Source: Nannochloris sp. 'desiccata'
Lineage: Eukaryota > Chlorophyta > Trebouxiophyceae > Chlorellales > Chlorellaceae
Reading direction: 5' to 3'
Assembly (NCBI GenBank): GCA_019044685.2
Contig: JAGTXX020000006.1
Span: 248,001 to 312,000, forward strand
Length of the DNA: 64,000 bases
Below the pieces are notes generated by a model, which ran no database searches, had not been told where the DNA came from, and worked only from the letters and a program-made list of their open reading frames with translations. Shown here in pieces: positions 53,440 to 64,000 of the stretch (the first letter of the stretch is position 1; each line of letters opens with the position of its first letter). A program made the translations under genes and the position numbers.

Positions 53440-55734
53440 ATGAAGAGATTGGGGGTTACTGAGCTCTTGCCACAGAGCGTGGCGCGAGCAATCGCAGACA
53501 AGGTGATTATGAGATCATTTGCTAATCTAAAAAAAATGAAGTAAGCTTACCATCGTTCCTTTCTATGTTCATTGCAGACATACGAGAGGAGAAAATTAGC
53601 AGCTTTGGAAGTCGAAACGCTTATTCAAAACCTTGCTAAACAAGATCAATTTGCTAGAATATACCTGATCGTCGACACTCTAGCTACCAACTATGCTTCC
53701 CCTTCATCTGGCAATGCAAACGCTCGTAAAGGTGGCTGCCTCTGTCTCGCTGCAGTTGCCGTAGCATTAGCTGGTCACCCTGAATCGCAATCTCCAGAAT
53801 TTATAAGCAAAGTAACGCCTCCTGTCTTACTTGCATGCACCGACCCTGACAGCAGAATTCGTTACTACGCTCTGGAAGCTCTCTATAACATTTCAAAAAG
53901 CACACGACCAGCAATCCTGGCGTGTAGCGAAAAAATCTTTGATGTGTTGTTTAGACTGTGTAGTGATCCAGATCGAAGCGTGCAGAACGCAGCGTCCATC
54001 TTAGATGAGCTAATGAAAACTTCAATCGGTACGGATGCACCCAATTTCCCATTAGATGCCTTTTTAACCAAGCTTGTAGACTGTATGGCTGTGGATTCAT
54101 CCCCACAGCGTCTTTTCCTCCTAGGATGGATCTCACTAATCGATGGACTGCCTAGAGCCGACGTCCGTCTCTTGAGAACTTTGCCACAGCTTCTCCCTGG
54201 CATGCTAGACTTCCTCGCCGATGCTGCACCAGAGGTGCAGAGCGCAGCGTCGAAATTGCTTCATCAGTTGATGATGGATACTGAGGAAGATCCAGGAAGG
54301 GTTGATGTCACTGCTCTGTGTGTTGCTCTAACAGAGTGGCTGGCGGCAAATGAGTCGCCTCCTTCTTCTTCTTCTCTTGGAGATTTATATTCCGATGTCC
54401 GGCTTGGCAACGATACAAATACAGATAGTAGTGGTATAGCAGCATCACGTGGGGTAGCGATAGCCTGGCTGCGAGCTTTGGTCTCTGCAGCTCCGTCGGA
54501 ATTGGGAAATCAAGCAGCGTCTCTACTCAAAGCATGTCTCCGGTGCTTGGACACTAGTAACCCAGAAATGCAGTCCCTAGGAAATGAATTAAATGAGGAA
54601 TTGTTACAGGAGCATAGTTTAATAGATAATGCAGATATTTCTGAATTATTAACGACTGCTGCTCAGGGAATCGGGGCCATGCAAGAATCTGCACGACTAG
54701 CGGCTCTCCGCTGGACAGCGCTGTTGCTCCAAAAAAGCAGAAAGAGCATTACCAGCACTGAAATTAATGGAGAAAGCAGCACTCAATCAAGTGTATCTCA
54801 TATGCTAGATCCAAATATATTACCCGCCCTTTGTGACGCCCTTTCTTCCCCGTCAGATAGAGTAGTGCATGAGGCGGTGGCGGTTCTTGCTGCCATTTCT
54901 GGTTCGGGTGAAGAGGGGTGTAGAAAAGCTTTGGCGTCAGTTCTTGGCTGTTTTCGAGGAGCCCCTGGTGCTAAATTGCTGCAACGACGTGGATCTGCGA
55001 TTGTAGATAGACTGTGTCAAAGAATGGGCGCGCAAAGAGTGTTAAGTACTTTGTCAAATTTGATTTCTGAAGAAGAAAGTGATGTTGACTTTTCAAGATT
55101 GATGGCACAGGCTGTGGCTTTGATGCTGTTAACAAGCCCTGAGCTTGAGGAAGCCAGAGCGCTGTTGTCTCAAACATCATGTTCTTTAGGTTCTTCTCCT
55201 TCTTTCGAAGAAAACAGCAAAAAGAATAACAAGAAGAAGAAAAACAAAGCAGATACTAGGGCCGAGTTTCTATATTCTTTATTTCCCGGCTTGAGTTGCA
55301 GCATTTCTGCTGCCCTTTCAATAGCCTTTCTCGCTGGAGCATACCCTCTCGCTGCCGATATTATCGTGAAATTAACTGAACAGCCACTAATTTCGGACAT
55401 GAGTGCCTCTGTTGTAGAGCTCGGTCAAGTTGTCTCGTTGCTGGAAGCTCCTGTGTTTGCCGGTTTACGATTGCAGCTCTTGTCACCGCACCGCTGTCCT
55501 GGGTTGCTACGAGCTCTGCATTCATTATTACTTGTATTACCACAAGGGGAGGCATTTAGAATGTTGAAACAGCGGCTGGAATGCATTCCTGCTGAGAGGT
55601 GTATAGCTAAAGGAGATGAGCTAAAGGACACTATTGGGCGTGAAGAAGAGCAACGGTATGATAATAAGCTCTTGGCTATCTTCGTTGACGTTCAGACAAG
55701 AAAACTCGCTTCTAGTACGAATAATGGGGCATAG
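53440..55734 (+). CDS. VAC14: VAC14 scaffold of the PIKfyve/Fab1 complex
   Basis: Exon 1 is 53440-53502 (MKRLGVTELLPQSVARAIADK) and exon 2 is 53578-55734; the 75-nt intron is in phase 0. The product is 739 residues (human 782). The N-terminal HEAT repeats carry the VAC14 signatures YERRKLAALEVETLI, NARKGGCLCLAAVAVAL, PPVLLACTDPDSRIRYYALE and ALYNISK. A Vac14-type C-terminal region follows, though less conserved (QQVVSLL-like, then CPGLLRALHSLLLVLPQGEA, where human VAC14 has a near-identical LYGLLMLLPQ segment). VAC14 binds the PI3P 5-kinase and the FIG4 phosphatase on endosomes and vacuoles to control PI(3,5)P2. A lysine-rich insert (NKKKKNKAD) is near residue 560. Confidence 0.92.
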
Positions 55735-55891
55735 GAACACAAATACTGCTTCTTAATCAATTATATGTTCTTTATGGATGTTGAATAAATATTAGTTACG
55801 GCTTTACTTTACATTTTCCCGAAACAACAAAGACTGTTGATATTATAGTATAGTCTCTACGAAATGTACCGTACTATTTATTTTATGTCAC

Positions 55892-56808
55892 TCATTGTTT
55901 ACTTGCCTTTGAAGCAGCTGAACTAGCCTTCTCTCCTCCTCCATTTCTACCTGCACCTGTTCCAGTAGTAGTAGTAGTAGTACAAGGTACGACTGCTGCT
56001 TTAGCATCCCAATCTTCTATCGTCCCTTCGCCATTAATACTCAATGCCGTAAAATTGGTGTTTGTATAAATACAAGCATCAGCAGCGATACTCATCGCCT
56101 TTTGAGCAATAGCGCGTGCATCCATGCCAGGAATATCTATTAATGCACGTGCTGCTGCTAATGCATACGGACTGCCACTGCCAATAGCGATGATCCCATC
56201 GTGAGGCTCAAGGACGTCGCCATTGCCTGTGATTTGAAGACTTTGTTGCTTGTCTGCTACCACTAATGCAGCCTGCAAGAGAAAGAAATACTATGATTAG
56301 TTTACTCAGAATATTTGATTTTAAAAGGAATTGTGATTGATGCACCATTGTGAGAACATGGAAATTTTCAAGAAAAGAGAAAAAAAAGTAGGTGACATAC
56401 GTCCAGTCTTCTGAGATATTTATCCATTCTCCACATCTTAGCCAATTCTACTGCTGCGCGGGTTAATTGACCCGGATGTTCTTCAAGCTTAGTTTCAAGG
56501 CGTTCGAATAAAGTGAATGCATCTGCAGTAGCACCAGCAAAGCCTCCAACAGCTTGCTCTCCAATTTTTCGGGTTTTCTTGACGTTGGGCTTTACCACAG
56601 TGCCACCCATGGTGACCTGTCCGTCGGCAACGAGGACAACTTCGCCATCTTTACGAACGCACAAGACAGTGGTGCTATGGACATCGGCATGAGAGGACGC
56701 AAAACTGCGACCAACTCCATGCGCAGATGAGATCAAAGATGGAATTGAAACCTCCCTCCAAGAGGAGGTTAGGAGAGCTACCCCCTGTTTAGATGCCCGA
56801 GATAGCAT
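55892..56808 (-). CDS. HSLV: HslV (ClpQ), mitochondrial ATP-dependent protease peptidase subunit
   Basis: Exon 1 is 56401-56808 and exon 2 is 55892-56272; the 128-nt intron begins GTATGT and ends TTGCAG, phase 0. The product is 262 residues. The first 45 look like a mitochondrial presequence (Arg/Ser-rich, [17 protein letters not shown]). The mature start is HS|TTVLC, placing the catalytic Thr1 at residue 46. Family blocks follow: [73 protein letters not shown] and [11 protein letters not shown]. HslV forms two stacked hexamers capped by the HslU ATPase, which is not in the window. The C-terminus carries an extra 40 residues with a Thr run and Gly/Ser/Lys-rich tail, absent from bacterial HslV. 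Confidence 0.93.
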
Positions 56809-57434
56809 TTAATGCAAATGTGTGGAATTTAAAATGTAATAATGTTGTTTAGCTTCATGTGGAGCAACTTAGTGGCACACGAAAGTCCATCAGGTGTTGG
56901 CTGCAGATTTTAGCGAACTTCACTTTAATTCAACAACGGAAGAGCCGCTCTCGAGTGGATCTCGTGCCCACGCGCCAGTATTCCCGAAGACCACCAAATC
57001 CACCGGGCTCCTAATAAAAACCGGTGAGATTTGGGCAGGGCACGGCGAAACATAGGCTCGCCGGGCGAAACCCGGCGAAACTTTTGAGTTGCCGCCAGCA
57101 AACCGGCAGTTTTTTTGAGGGCTACCGGAATTTGAGTTCAAATGTAAATCTTTGACTCCTTGTTAATAGCACTTAAAAATTGAGCTGCGCAGAAAATCCT
57201 TTGACCAAGCTTTGGTCTCAAAACGCAAATACAAGGATACCCGGCAAAAAAAATAGAGCTGCCTGCCGGAGGACCCCGGTGGATTCACCGGGAAGCAAGT
57301 TTTCTTCGGAACACTGGTTCGCTAGATTTTTCTCTCGTATTACTAAAGTTTTGTAAACTGGCACCATCCACCTATGTCCTAATACGGTACAGTAAACCTT
57401 CAAAGGCCCTAGGGCTGAAATTTATTTTGTAATC
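56809..57434. promoter_or_regulatory. Divergent intergenic region between HslV and the BACK-domain gene
   Basis: These 626 bases must hold both promoters. Most of the stretch is occupied by an imperfect inverted repeat element, listed separately. No core-promoter motif was seen. Confidence 0.4.
56975..57317. mobile_element. Possible MITE-like element with imperfect terminal inverted repeats
   Basis: The left arm (56975-57012) and the reverse complement of the right arm (57270-57317) align with a gap. Both begin CCAGTRTTCC followed by GAAGA, and both end RAATCCACCGGGSTCCT. The right arm carries about ten extra bases in the middle. The 343-base element has no coding capacity. Inside it, 'ccggcgaaac'-like words recur at 57040-57080. 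I see no clear target-site duplication at the ends, so the limits and the class are inference. Confidence 0.5.
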
Positions 57435-59555
57435 ATGGTCAACTTGCTTACTCCTTCCCTCACACAACAAGTTTTAGTTGTACCTCCGTTCGAGTGCGCT
57501 TGGCTAACTGGCGAGAATTATCTCCTGCGAGACGGCCAAGGGTGCATTAGCTTCGAAGTGAAAGGTGAGGAAGTTTTTTATGGTGATTCAATCATCGTAA
57601 TTTCCCCACAAATGTGTTCGCCAAGTCTTTTAACTCTACGCACTAACCCTTTTGATATCCTGCGAGCAGGTGACAATGACGTCACATTAATTCTTAAACC
57701 ACAATGCGGCTCCAGGCGATGGCAACACCTCAGCTTAAGCCCACGCAAAGGTGGTTCACCACCAGCGGAACCAACCGCCACTGGCTCTCCTCAAAGCAGA
57801 GCTCACTCCCCTGTCGAAGCCAACTACACCGTGATCCTGGGCAGCCACCGTAACAGTTGCCTTAAAATAGAAAAAGATGGAGAGCTCTGTCACCTGGCTA
57901 GCAACGTTCCCGGGTCAAAACTTTTTTCAACAAGTTTTACAAAATTTTGGGTAAGCTACGAGAGCGGTGCTGTTGCAATCGGCACTGGGGAACCAGGCCC
58001 AGCGACAGCATGCTGTCGATGGACAGATCCAGACCCAATAGAGAACATTAGATTTGTAGGGCTTAGTGCTTGGGATAAGCATATAGGCTATAAGAATATC
58101 AAAATTCAAACAGCAGTGGAGTTTTCTGATGAGAAATTTAATAGTGCCAACGGCGAGACCTCTTCTGGATATGGAGCTTTTGAGCCTTTACCCACCTTAG
58201 TCGAGCTGTGCTGTATGGAAACGCTACGTAATTTAATTCCTCAGAATATTTGCTGGGTGTTGACCGTAGCTGATGCGATTGCTCCAGTGGTAGATGGGCT
58301 TCGAGCCCGGGCAATAGACACGGCAGCAGGGCAGCTGTCGGAAATTTTGCTAGAAGACCCCGAAGGTTTTCAAGGCCTAAACGTAGCCAGTTTAGCTGAA
58401 ATTCTACAAAATCAATCATTATTGTGCAGCGAAAAGGTATTATTTGATGCGTTAGTTCTCTGGGCAGGTGGGAGCGATGCCTTAACAAAGGAAAAGGGAC
58501 ATCACCACCGGCGGGGGAGCAGTGCCGCTTTGTTAGATTTTATTTTGCTAGACAACAACAACAATCTTAGCAATAATAACACTGGAATTCAAACTGGTGT
58601 GTCTTCAAGGTATGATAATGACAACGTACTGGATGATCACCTTATTTCTCCCATAATCCCACCAGCTGTTCAACAACAACAATCCAACCAGCAGAGGCTT
58701 CTGTCCGACGTGGAGTCACTACTCCCCCACGTCAGGTTCCCTCTCATGACCCCCTCTGAGTTAGACAGTGTAGAATCGCACCCTCTACACAAACGCAGTT
58801 TTTTATTACAAGAACTGGTAGCAGAAGCACGTCGTGGAGGTGCCCCTTCCCGTGCAGCGGTCTCTGTTCGGGCTGATCGACTGGTGAGTGAACTTACACC
58901 GACAGAGGCGGCCGCCTCTGCTCGTTTCCAACGGCGGCGTTCTCCTCAAGGATGTACTCAGCTTATTTATATGTACGATGGCGACCATAATGGCGTCTGT
59001 TGGCATATGGGTACTCGATATGGCTCCCAAAAATGGATTAATCCAGTTGTTGCTGGGCTCTTATCTGTCAAAGCCAGCAGTCCCGTCGCCCGTGGCACAG
59101 ATCCACGAGCTCTTCTTAGTGGAGCCTTTTTAAGGACGAATTTTGCCGGTCCAAGGCGGGAATCTACCGCAGAGAATGGTCTGGCATCATGGTGGTCGTT
59201 AGATTTAGGTCCTGGACATTTATTAGAGTGTAATTACTATACTTTGAGAGCAGACGGCTCGCCTGATTTTCTTCGCAATTGGGCCCTGCAAGGATCTCAA
59301 GATGGTGTTGCGTGGAGTGACTTACGTCGCCATGACGGTGATCGGACGTTGAATTTACCTGGACAGTATGCATCTTGGCCTGTTGGTGGGGTTGCTGCTA
59401 CGACAGCGTATCGGTATTTTAGAATTTATTTGTTAGCGCCCAATGGAGAGGCAGCAAATCCTCATCGCTTGTGCTTAAGCTATTTTGAGTTGTATGGCAA
59501 CTTTTACAGAGAAGGAGAGGATGCTGCCTCTGTACCCCGAGAGGACAAGCAGTAG
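57435..59555 (+). CDS. BACK-domain protein with a farnesoic-acid-methyltransferase-like domain and a C-terminal F5/8C (galactose-binding) domain
   Basis: This intron-free frame has 706 residues. Residues about 130-235 contain an FA-methyltransferase-like beta-sandwich module (KFWVSYESGAVAIGTG, then IRFVGLSAWDKHIGYKNI). Residues about 270-350 read as a BACK helix bundle (VADAIAPVVDGLRARAID, NQSLLCSEKVLFDALVLWAG), followed by an Asn/Gln-rich insertion and HVRFPLMTPSEL, typical of the end of BACK. Residues about 510-690 form a discoidin-type domain: YGSQKWINP, ASWWSLDLGPGHLLECNYYT, NWALQGSQDGVAWSDL and YRYFRIYLL. Similar BACK-F5/8C pairs occur in BTBD9-like adaptors of CUL3 ligases. Here I see no clear BTB domain in front, so ligase-adaptor function is doubtful. 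The methyltransferase-like module is probably a binding fold. Confidence 0.75.
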   Translation: MVNLLTPSLTQQVLVVPPFECAWLTGENYLLRDGQGCISFEVKGEEVFYGDSIIVISPQMCSPSLLTLRTNPFDILRAGDNDVTLILKPQCGSRRWQHLSLSPRKGGSPPAEPTATGSPQSRAHSPVEANYTVILGSHRNSCLKIEKDGELCHLASNVPGSKLFSTSFTKFWVSYESGAVAIGTGEPGPATACCRWTDPDPIENIRFVGLSAWDKHIGYKNIKIQTAVEFSDEKFNSANGETSSGYGAFEPLPTLVELCCMETLRNLIPQNICWVLTVADAIAPVVDGLRARAIDTAAGQLSEILLEDPEGFQGLNVASLAEILQNQSLLCSEKVLFDALVLWAGGSDALTKEKGHHHRRGSSAALLDFILLDNNNNLSNNNTGIQTGVSSRYDNDNVLDDHLISPIIPPAVQQQQSNQQRLLSDVESLLPHVRFPLMTPSELDSVESHPLHKRSFLLQELVAEARRGGAPSRAAVSVRADRLVSELTPTEAAASARFQRRRSPQGCTQLIYMYDGDHNGVCWHMGTRYGSQKWINPVVAGLLSVKASSPVARGTDPRALLSGAFLRTNFAGPRRESTAENGLASWWSLDLGPGHLLECNYYTLRADGSPDFLRNWALQGSQDGVAWSDLRRHDGDRTLNLPGQYASWPVGGVAATTAYRYFRIYLLAPNGEAANPHRLCLSYFELYGNFYREGEDAASVPREDKQ

Positions 59556-60540
59556 AAGGAGTAGTAAGTTTTAAACGAATGCGTACGCTTTTTTTTTCAA
59601 TATAATAATGAAATCAAATTTCCTTGGGCATGGTGGGCGCTCAACCGCTTTCTTCTTTTTCGTTGTTAGGATGTCAATGTCCCTCCTGAATTTTCAATGA
59701 ATATACGGTCTTTATTTTCCCCATTCTTTATTATAGCATTTTTTACAATATGTATATGTATGATTGTAATTCTGAAGCGTTTTTTAGAGGACTTTATTGA
59801 AGGGAAAAGTGGGAGACTAGATTTTCCCGCTGAGGCGGCGGTGGGGGAAGGCCTCTCGGCTAGCCTGACACTGCTTCTATCTTTCTTGGGACTCTCTTCT
59901 AGGTCTATTCAAATCTTCAGGGGCCGTAGAGTGGCTTAAAGAAGTGCGCTGAAAGCTTCAAATTGAGTTCGCTCACTTACTGAACCGGCAGATCTTGTTC
60001 CGTTGAAGAAAGGATGAAGTTTGAGATATTGTCGGAAGCTAAAAGACTATCAAGCAACGCACATTTACCAATTGAATGTTTTTAAAATCTCGTATATGTA
60101 CTTACGACCAAAGCTGCCACTGAATTATAACCAATTTGCATTATAAATCAATATGGAGGCTTAAATTCCCCTAGTTTTTGCGTCTCCAATTTTGGCTTCC
60201 TCCTTCTCCACTCTAGGTATGTTCACGTGATTGGTGATTAGATGTATGGAACGTGCCGCCATGAACTGTAATGAAAAGCATACCCATTCCGAATAAGAGG
60301 ATTTTATTCTAGAAGGCAAACTATGCAAGTTTATGATTAAAAAAACTGCGTTGCTTGCTCTTTTAAAATAGTATGGTTTATAGGATCATCTTGCGTGGAC
60401 TGTTTTTAGTCCACATGCATGATGCATTTCAAACTTAATTGTGGTGTCCTTTGACATGTGGTTCTCTGGCTCACATTCAGTTTACCAACCTTTCTGCCCC
60501 TTTCTTCTTCCACAGTTGATTCAAAGATGATAGAATAAGC
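59556..60540. other. Intergenic stretch, no secure gene
   Basis: These 985 bases lie between two plus-strand genes. An 80-codon hydrophobic frame at 59697-59939 is the only candidate and is not convincing: no neighbours in frame, no domain, and it begins within the likely 3' UTR. The rest should be UTR and the promoter of the coiled-coil gene. Confidence 0.45.
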
Positions 60541-63500
60541 ATGGCCGGAACAAAGAAGAAGAGCTCCAAGGGCAAAGCCCCTTCTAAGCAACCCAAACAG
60601 CCAAAGGTAAGAGACCTATATCAAGACATCCCCCGCTGTTCTAATTATAGTTTTCCTTATGTTGAAATTTCAAAGTAGAGTTTAATGCATCGAACCTCAC
60701 CGTTTCTACTCGAAAATCACCACTTTTAATGCTGTATATAACTATTTCCTAATTATCCCCCTGTTCCCTTTTCCTTTACAGGTGTCGCCCCATCAGGCGT
60801 TCATTGAACAGCAACAAATGCTCCCTCCCCTGGAACGCATGGCCTCGGTCCGCCCTTTATGGCAATCTTTAACCCCTGAAGAACGTGAAGCGGTACTCAC
60901 TGTCCCATTAGAAGACCTCAGAGCCTATGCAAAAGAACAAGCAGCTCGCCATCGTCTTGCCAATGAAGCTGACATGGCAGAAGCAGCTGCTGCCGGCCAA
61001 ATCATTCTCACCTTTGACCCTACCTTAGATGAGGTACTTGATCAGGGTTTGGCTCGTTCTAAAGAATGTGGTACTTGGAAAGTATGGCACTGGCCTCCTG
61101 ATAAGGCAGAATTCAAAGACACAGAAGCTTTCAGAAAACATTTGGAGGAGCATCTTCTCGGCCCTGAGCACAGAGCTGTACTTCCTAAAGAGCCTGAAGG
61201 CTCTCGTCCCCTGGAACAGCCGAATGAAGCTGCTTTTAGAAAGCGTATGCAAGATTTGTTAGTATCAGTGCAAGAACAGAGGCTTGCACAGGATGAAGAG
61301 GTGGCTGCTGCTTCAAGAAGACCAGGCGCTCGTCGTCAAGACCCTCTAGTTGTCATGCGTGATGCTACTATTGAGTTGATTATCACTATTATCAGTGCAC
61401 TGGAGAAAGAACACGAGTCTCTGTATCAGCATTGCTTGTTCCCTGTTACGTCTTTTGTCTGCGATGTTCTCCAAGAGGGATCGTACAAGACAACAAGGAC
61501 TGAGCTTTATCCTGAAGACCTTGAATCTCTACTTCCTGAAGATATCCACCGCATATTTGAATTTTTACAAGAGAAATTGGATACGTTGAGCACGAGATTG
61601 AAGCCGGATGCTGCTGAATTGGAACAAGAAGACCCAGATGAAGAGCCAATTGGGGATGTCGATCTATTCTCACTTACCCCTGATGGCACTGCTTTATGCG
61701 TAAACGATAAATGGATGAGCCATTTGCGATCTCGTGTACTTGGTGAAGACTCTCAACCTCGTCAGGCCAAAGACGGTGAAGATCCCACCAAAGCTGGTCT
61801 TGCGCTCGAGTGGGTCTATGGCACCATCGTGTCAACAGCAGAAAAGGGAAGAGACACTGCACACAGAACGATTAGCACAAAACCTGTCTCCCCTGAAGAA
61901 GCTGTGGAAGCATTGGTGAACGCGTTGGAAGAGCAGGCGTTGTGGGAGCAGCATGCTCGGTCTTCGAGGGAGTTGCTGAGTCAGATGTTGGCTTCAAGAA
62001 AAGAAGCTACAGAGATGGGTGAAAAGTACGATTTGCGTACGAGTGTGGTAGCTAGAAATGTAGATAGAGCTGCTTCTAATGGTAATCCATCTAAACCTGC
62101 TTCTTCCGGCCCCACGGGTGAAACTAGCACAGCTGACGACAACGCCTCTCATGGAGTTCCAACCGCCGCTGAGGCTGCAGCTGAACAGCCCAATTTACCT
62201 GCTCATGTCATACTTTTCTTGCTGAAACGTGAAGCTCTCCTCACTGCAGCCAAACTGCACGGTCTTAAACTCGAGCAAGTCACTGCAAAACGTGAACTGC
62301 GTTCTTATCAAGCGCAGCTTCGAGCTGGCGAGCCTCGATTTGATCGTCTTCGCAGGGAACTCGACGAGATCAAAAGTGCCCCTTCCAGGTCTTTAGACGG
62401 CACCTACCGCAACACTTCTGAAATGGAACGTCACCGTTCACAGCTGGCTGATGCTGCTATTGAAGAACAGATTACAGCGCAAGCAGAATTTAGAAAAATA
62501 GGCTCTCGATTACAAAAAATTGTCGATTTAAAGGCGGAAATTGAAATGCAAATCTCCCGCAGAGAGCAAGAAGCTAATCAATTACAGCTTTGGAAACGAA
62601 ATGTGTGTCAAATGGTGGACAATTTAGAAGATAATATCAACGCTGCTGCTCCTTTAGAAAGCCTGCTGCTTGCTGATGGAGCAGCTGATGGCGAAGTCGA
62701 TGAAGAGGCTGGGGAGATTGACGACGCCAAAAGAGCCCTTGTTGCTGCTGTAAAAGTGGCCACACGTCACGCTGACGAGCTTGAGACCTTGAGAAATAGC
62801 TTCAATACTACTTTTAGAAAAGAACTCTATGTTCCTGCAGATGATATCGCTATTTTCGAAACTGTGCAAAAGCAATTAAAAGAAATCGAAAGGCGGTTGG
62901 ATGAAGGGAGGGTTGCCGTTCAACATTTATTGCAGTATGCGATCAATGTTGCCTGTGATGATCCTGGTATAACCATTGGCCAGCATATTGTATTGCCATT
63001 TTTGCAAGAAAAGCTGGATTTGAAAGGGTTGGAATGGGCCAATAAAAAGGCAGCTGCTGCTCAAGATGAGGTCATCCAGATGGAATTGGAACTTGAAGAC
63101 AAACAGCGCCAAGAAAAAGAAAAGAAGGCAAAAGCAAAGGCGAAGGCCAAGGAGAAGGCACGTACAGAAAAAGAACGCGAACGTGCTGATCGTGAAGCTA
63201 AGGAACGGCAAGCGCGTGAACTAGAGGAAGAAGTAAAACGCAATGCCGAAGCAGCAGCAGAGGAAGCGAGGAAGAAGCGGTTGGCTGAGCTCGAGGCGTT
63301 GCGGTTGGCGGAAGAAGAGTTGATGGAACGGCGAAGGAAAGAGTTGCTTGCTGATGAAGATTGTCATTGGAGGCAACGTAATCAACAAGATGATGAGCTT
63401 CGTAGTGCTCAGGCTGAGCTAGAACTGCAAATTGTAAGGGAGGCTTCTTCTGAGTTTAAAGAAATTGTTTCTCATGGTGGTGGTGCTGGAGCTGGTGGTG

Positions 63501-64000
63501 CCAATAAGGGTAAGGACGATGGATCCATTGCTGCTGGAGCGTCTAATGCTTCTAAACGCAATTCAAATCGTCGGACTGGTAAAGACTTAAAAGAGCAGCA
63601 GCAGTCCCAGCAGCAACAAGTTGATAGAGAGCAGCAGCAGCCGAAACAAAAAGGCGGTGGTGGTAGCAACAAGGCAAGTGCTGCCCTGCCCAACGGCCGT
63701 GGAAAAGAGGCTCCTAAGCCAACTGCAAATGATGTAGCTCCTTCTGTTGCCCCTGTAGCACCCACAGGGACACTTTCGTCAGAGCCAATTGCTGCTGCTC
63801 GTGGTGTTGCTGCCATTGCTACGAGCGATATTGCTACCGTCCCCGACGGTGGTGCAGCCATCAGTTCTCCATTAGCCCCTTCCAGCCCTGATCGTGTCGA
63901 GTCTGCCCAGCCTGCTCTCGTTCAGCCTCCACCAGGGCAACAAGAACAACTAGTAAATGGAGGAAAAGCCCCTCCCTCTGCTCCTCTAAGTCCTCAGCAG
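60541..64000 (+). CDS. Large charged coiled-coil protein of unknown function, 3' part beyond the window
   Basis: Exon 1 is 60541-60606 and encodes the Lys/Ser-rich start MAGTKKKSSKGKAPSKQPKQ. Exon 2 opens at 60782 and stays open to the window end, 1073 codons; the intron starts GTAAGA and ends TTACAG. The 1095 visible residues begin with PLERMASVRPLWQSLTPEER, followed by a zone with several aromatic/acidic helices. Two coiled-coil regions follow: about residues 570-690 (Glu/Lys/Arg heptads) and about 840-960, a nearly pure charged helix (KEKKAKAKAKAKEKARTEKE and onward). The last 100 residues are Gln/Gly/Ala-rich. The 'xLTPEERExVLxVPLxxL' opening recalls uncharacterised plant proteins annotated as NST1-like or ubiquitin-hydrolase-related, but I cannot assign a family. 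No catalytic motif is visible. Confidence 0.7.

Noticed and set aside
59697..59939. 80-codon frame with one hydrophobic segment
   Set aside because: It lies in the probable 3' UTR of the BACK-domain gene; no homology or splice support.

Overview
The window is nuclear DNA of a eukaryotic microbe, most likely a photosynthetic protist (alga). It carries beta-tubulin, TERT, the RNA polymerase III second subunit, SF3A2 and APC10. Genes have few, short spliceosomal introns (about 78-200 nt), mostly GT-AG with two probable GC-AG introns. Genes are densely packed and base composition looks balanced. A plastid is suggested by a fused N-acetylglutamate synthase and a rhodanese protein with transit-peptide-like N-termini. 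HslV shows a bacterial-type mitochondrial protease. The exact lineage cannot be fixed by eye. TGA is a normal stop here (beta-tubulin and the receptor kinase both end with it).

Layout. 1-3.6 kb: a sugar transferase cut by the window edge and MCM9, both minus. 4-8 kb, plus: a receptor kinase with FAS1 ectodomains, and a MIF/D-dopachrome-tautomerase gene with an in-frame TGA. 8.1-23.8 kb, minus: NAGS, rhodanese, a tryptophan-dioxygenase-like/kynureninase-like fusion, and a three-exon 2757-residue protein of unknown function. 24.1-27.9 kb: a multi-pass class 3 lipase and a one-pass acidic membrane protein. 28-46.8 kb: nine genes that alternate strand strictly (ZSWIM7, ANAPC10, TERT, CCDC25, SF3A2, DRG1, beta-tubulin, POLR3B, CCDC12). 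47.4-51.3 kb: USP7. 51.3-52.7 kb: a gene-poor stretch with a minisatellite. 52.7-64 kb: a three-exon microprotein, VAC14, HslV, a BACK-domain protein, and a coiled-coil protein cut by the window end.

Most multi-exon models were rebuilt by hand from splice signals, reading-frame continuity and family alignment from memory. Exon coordinates are in each entry. The genes are mostly unrelated housekeeping functions: replication and repair (MCM9, ZSWIM7, TERT), splicing (SF3A2, CCDC12), ubiquitin and cell cycle (USP7, ANAPC10), tryptophan and arginine metabolism. The observations most worth following are the tautomerase with an in-frame TGA (possible selenoprotein), the FAS1 receptor kinase, and the TDO-kynureninase fusion. 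No tRNA, rRNA or CRISPR array was recognised.
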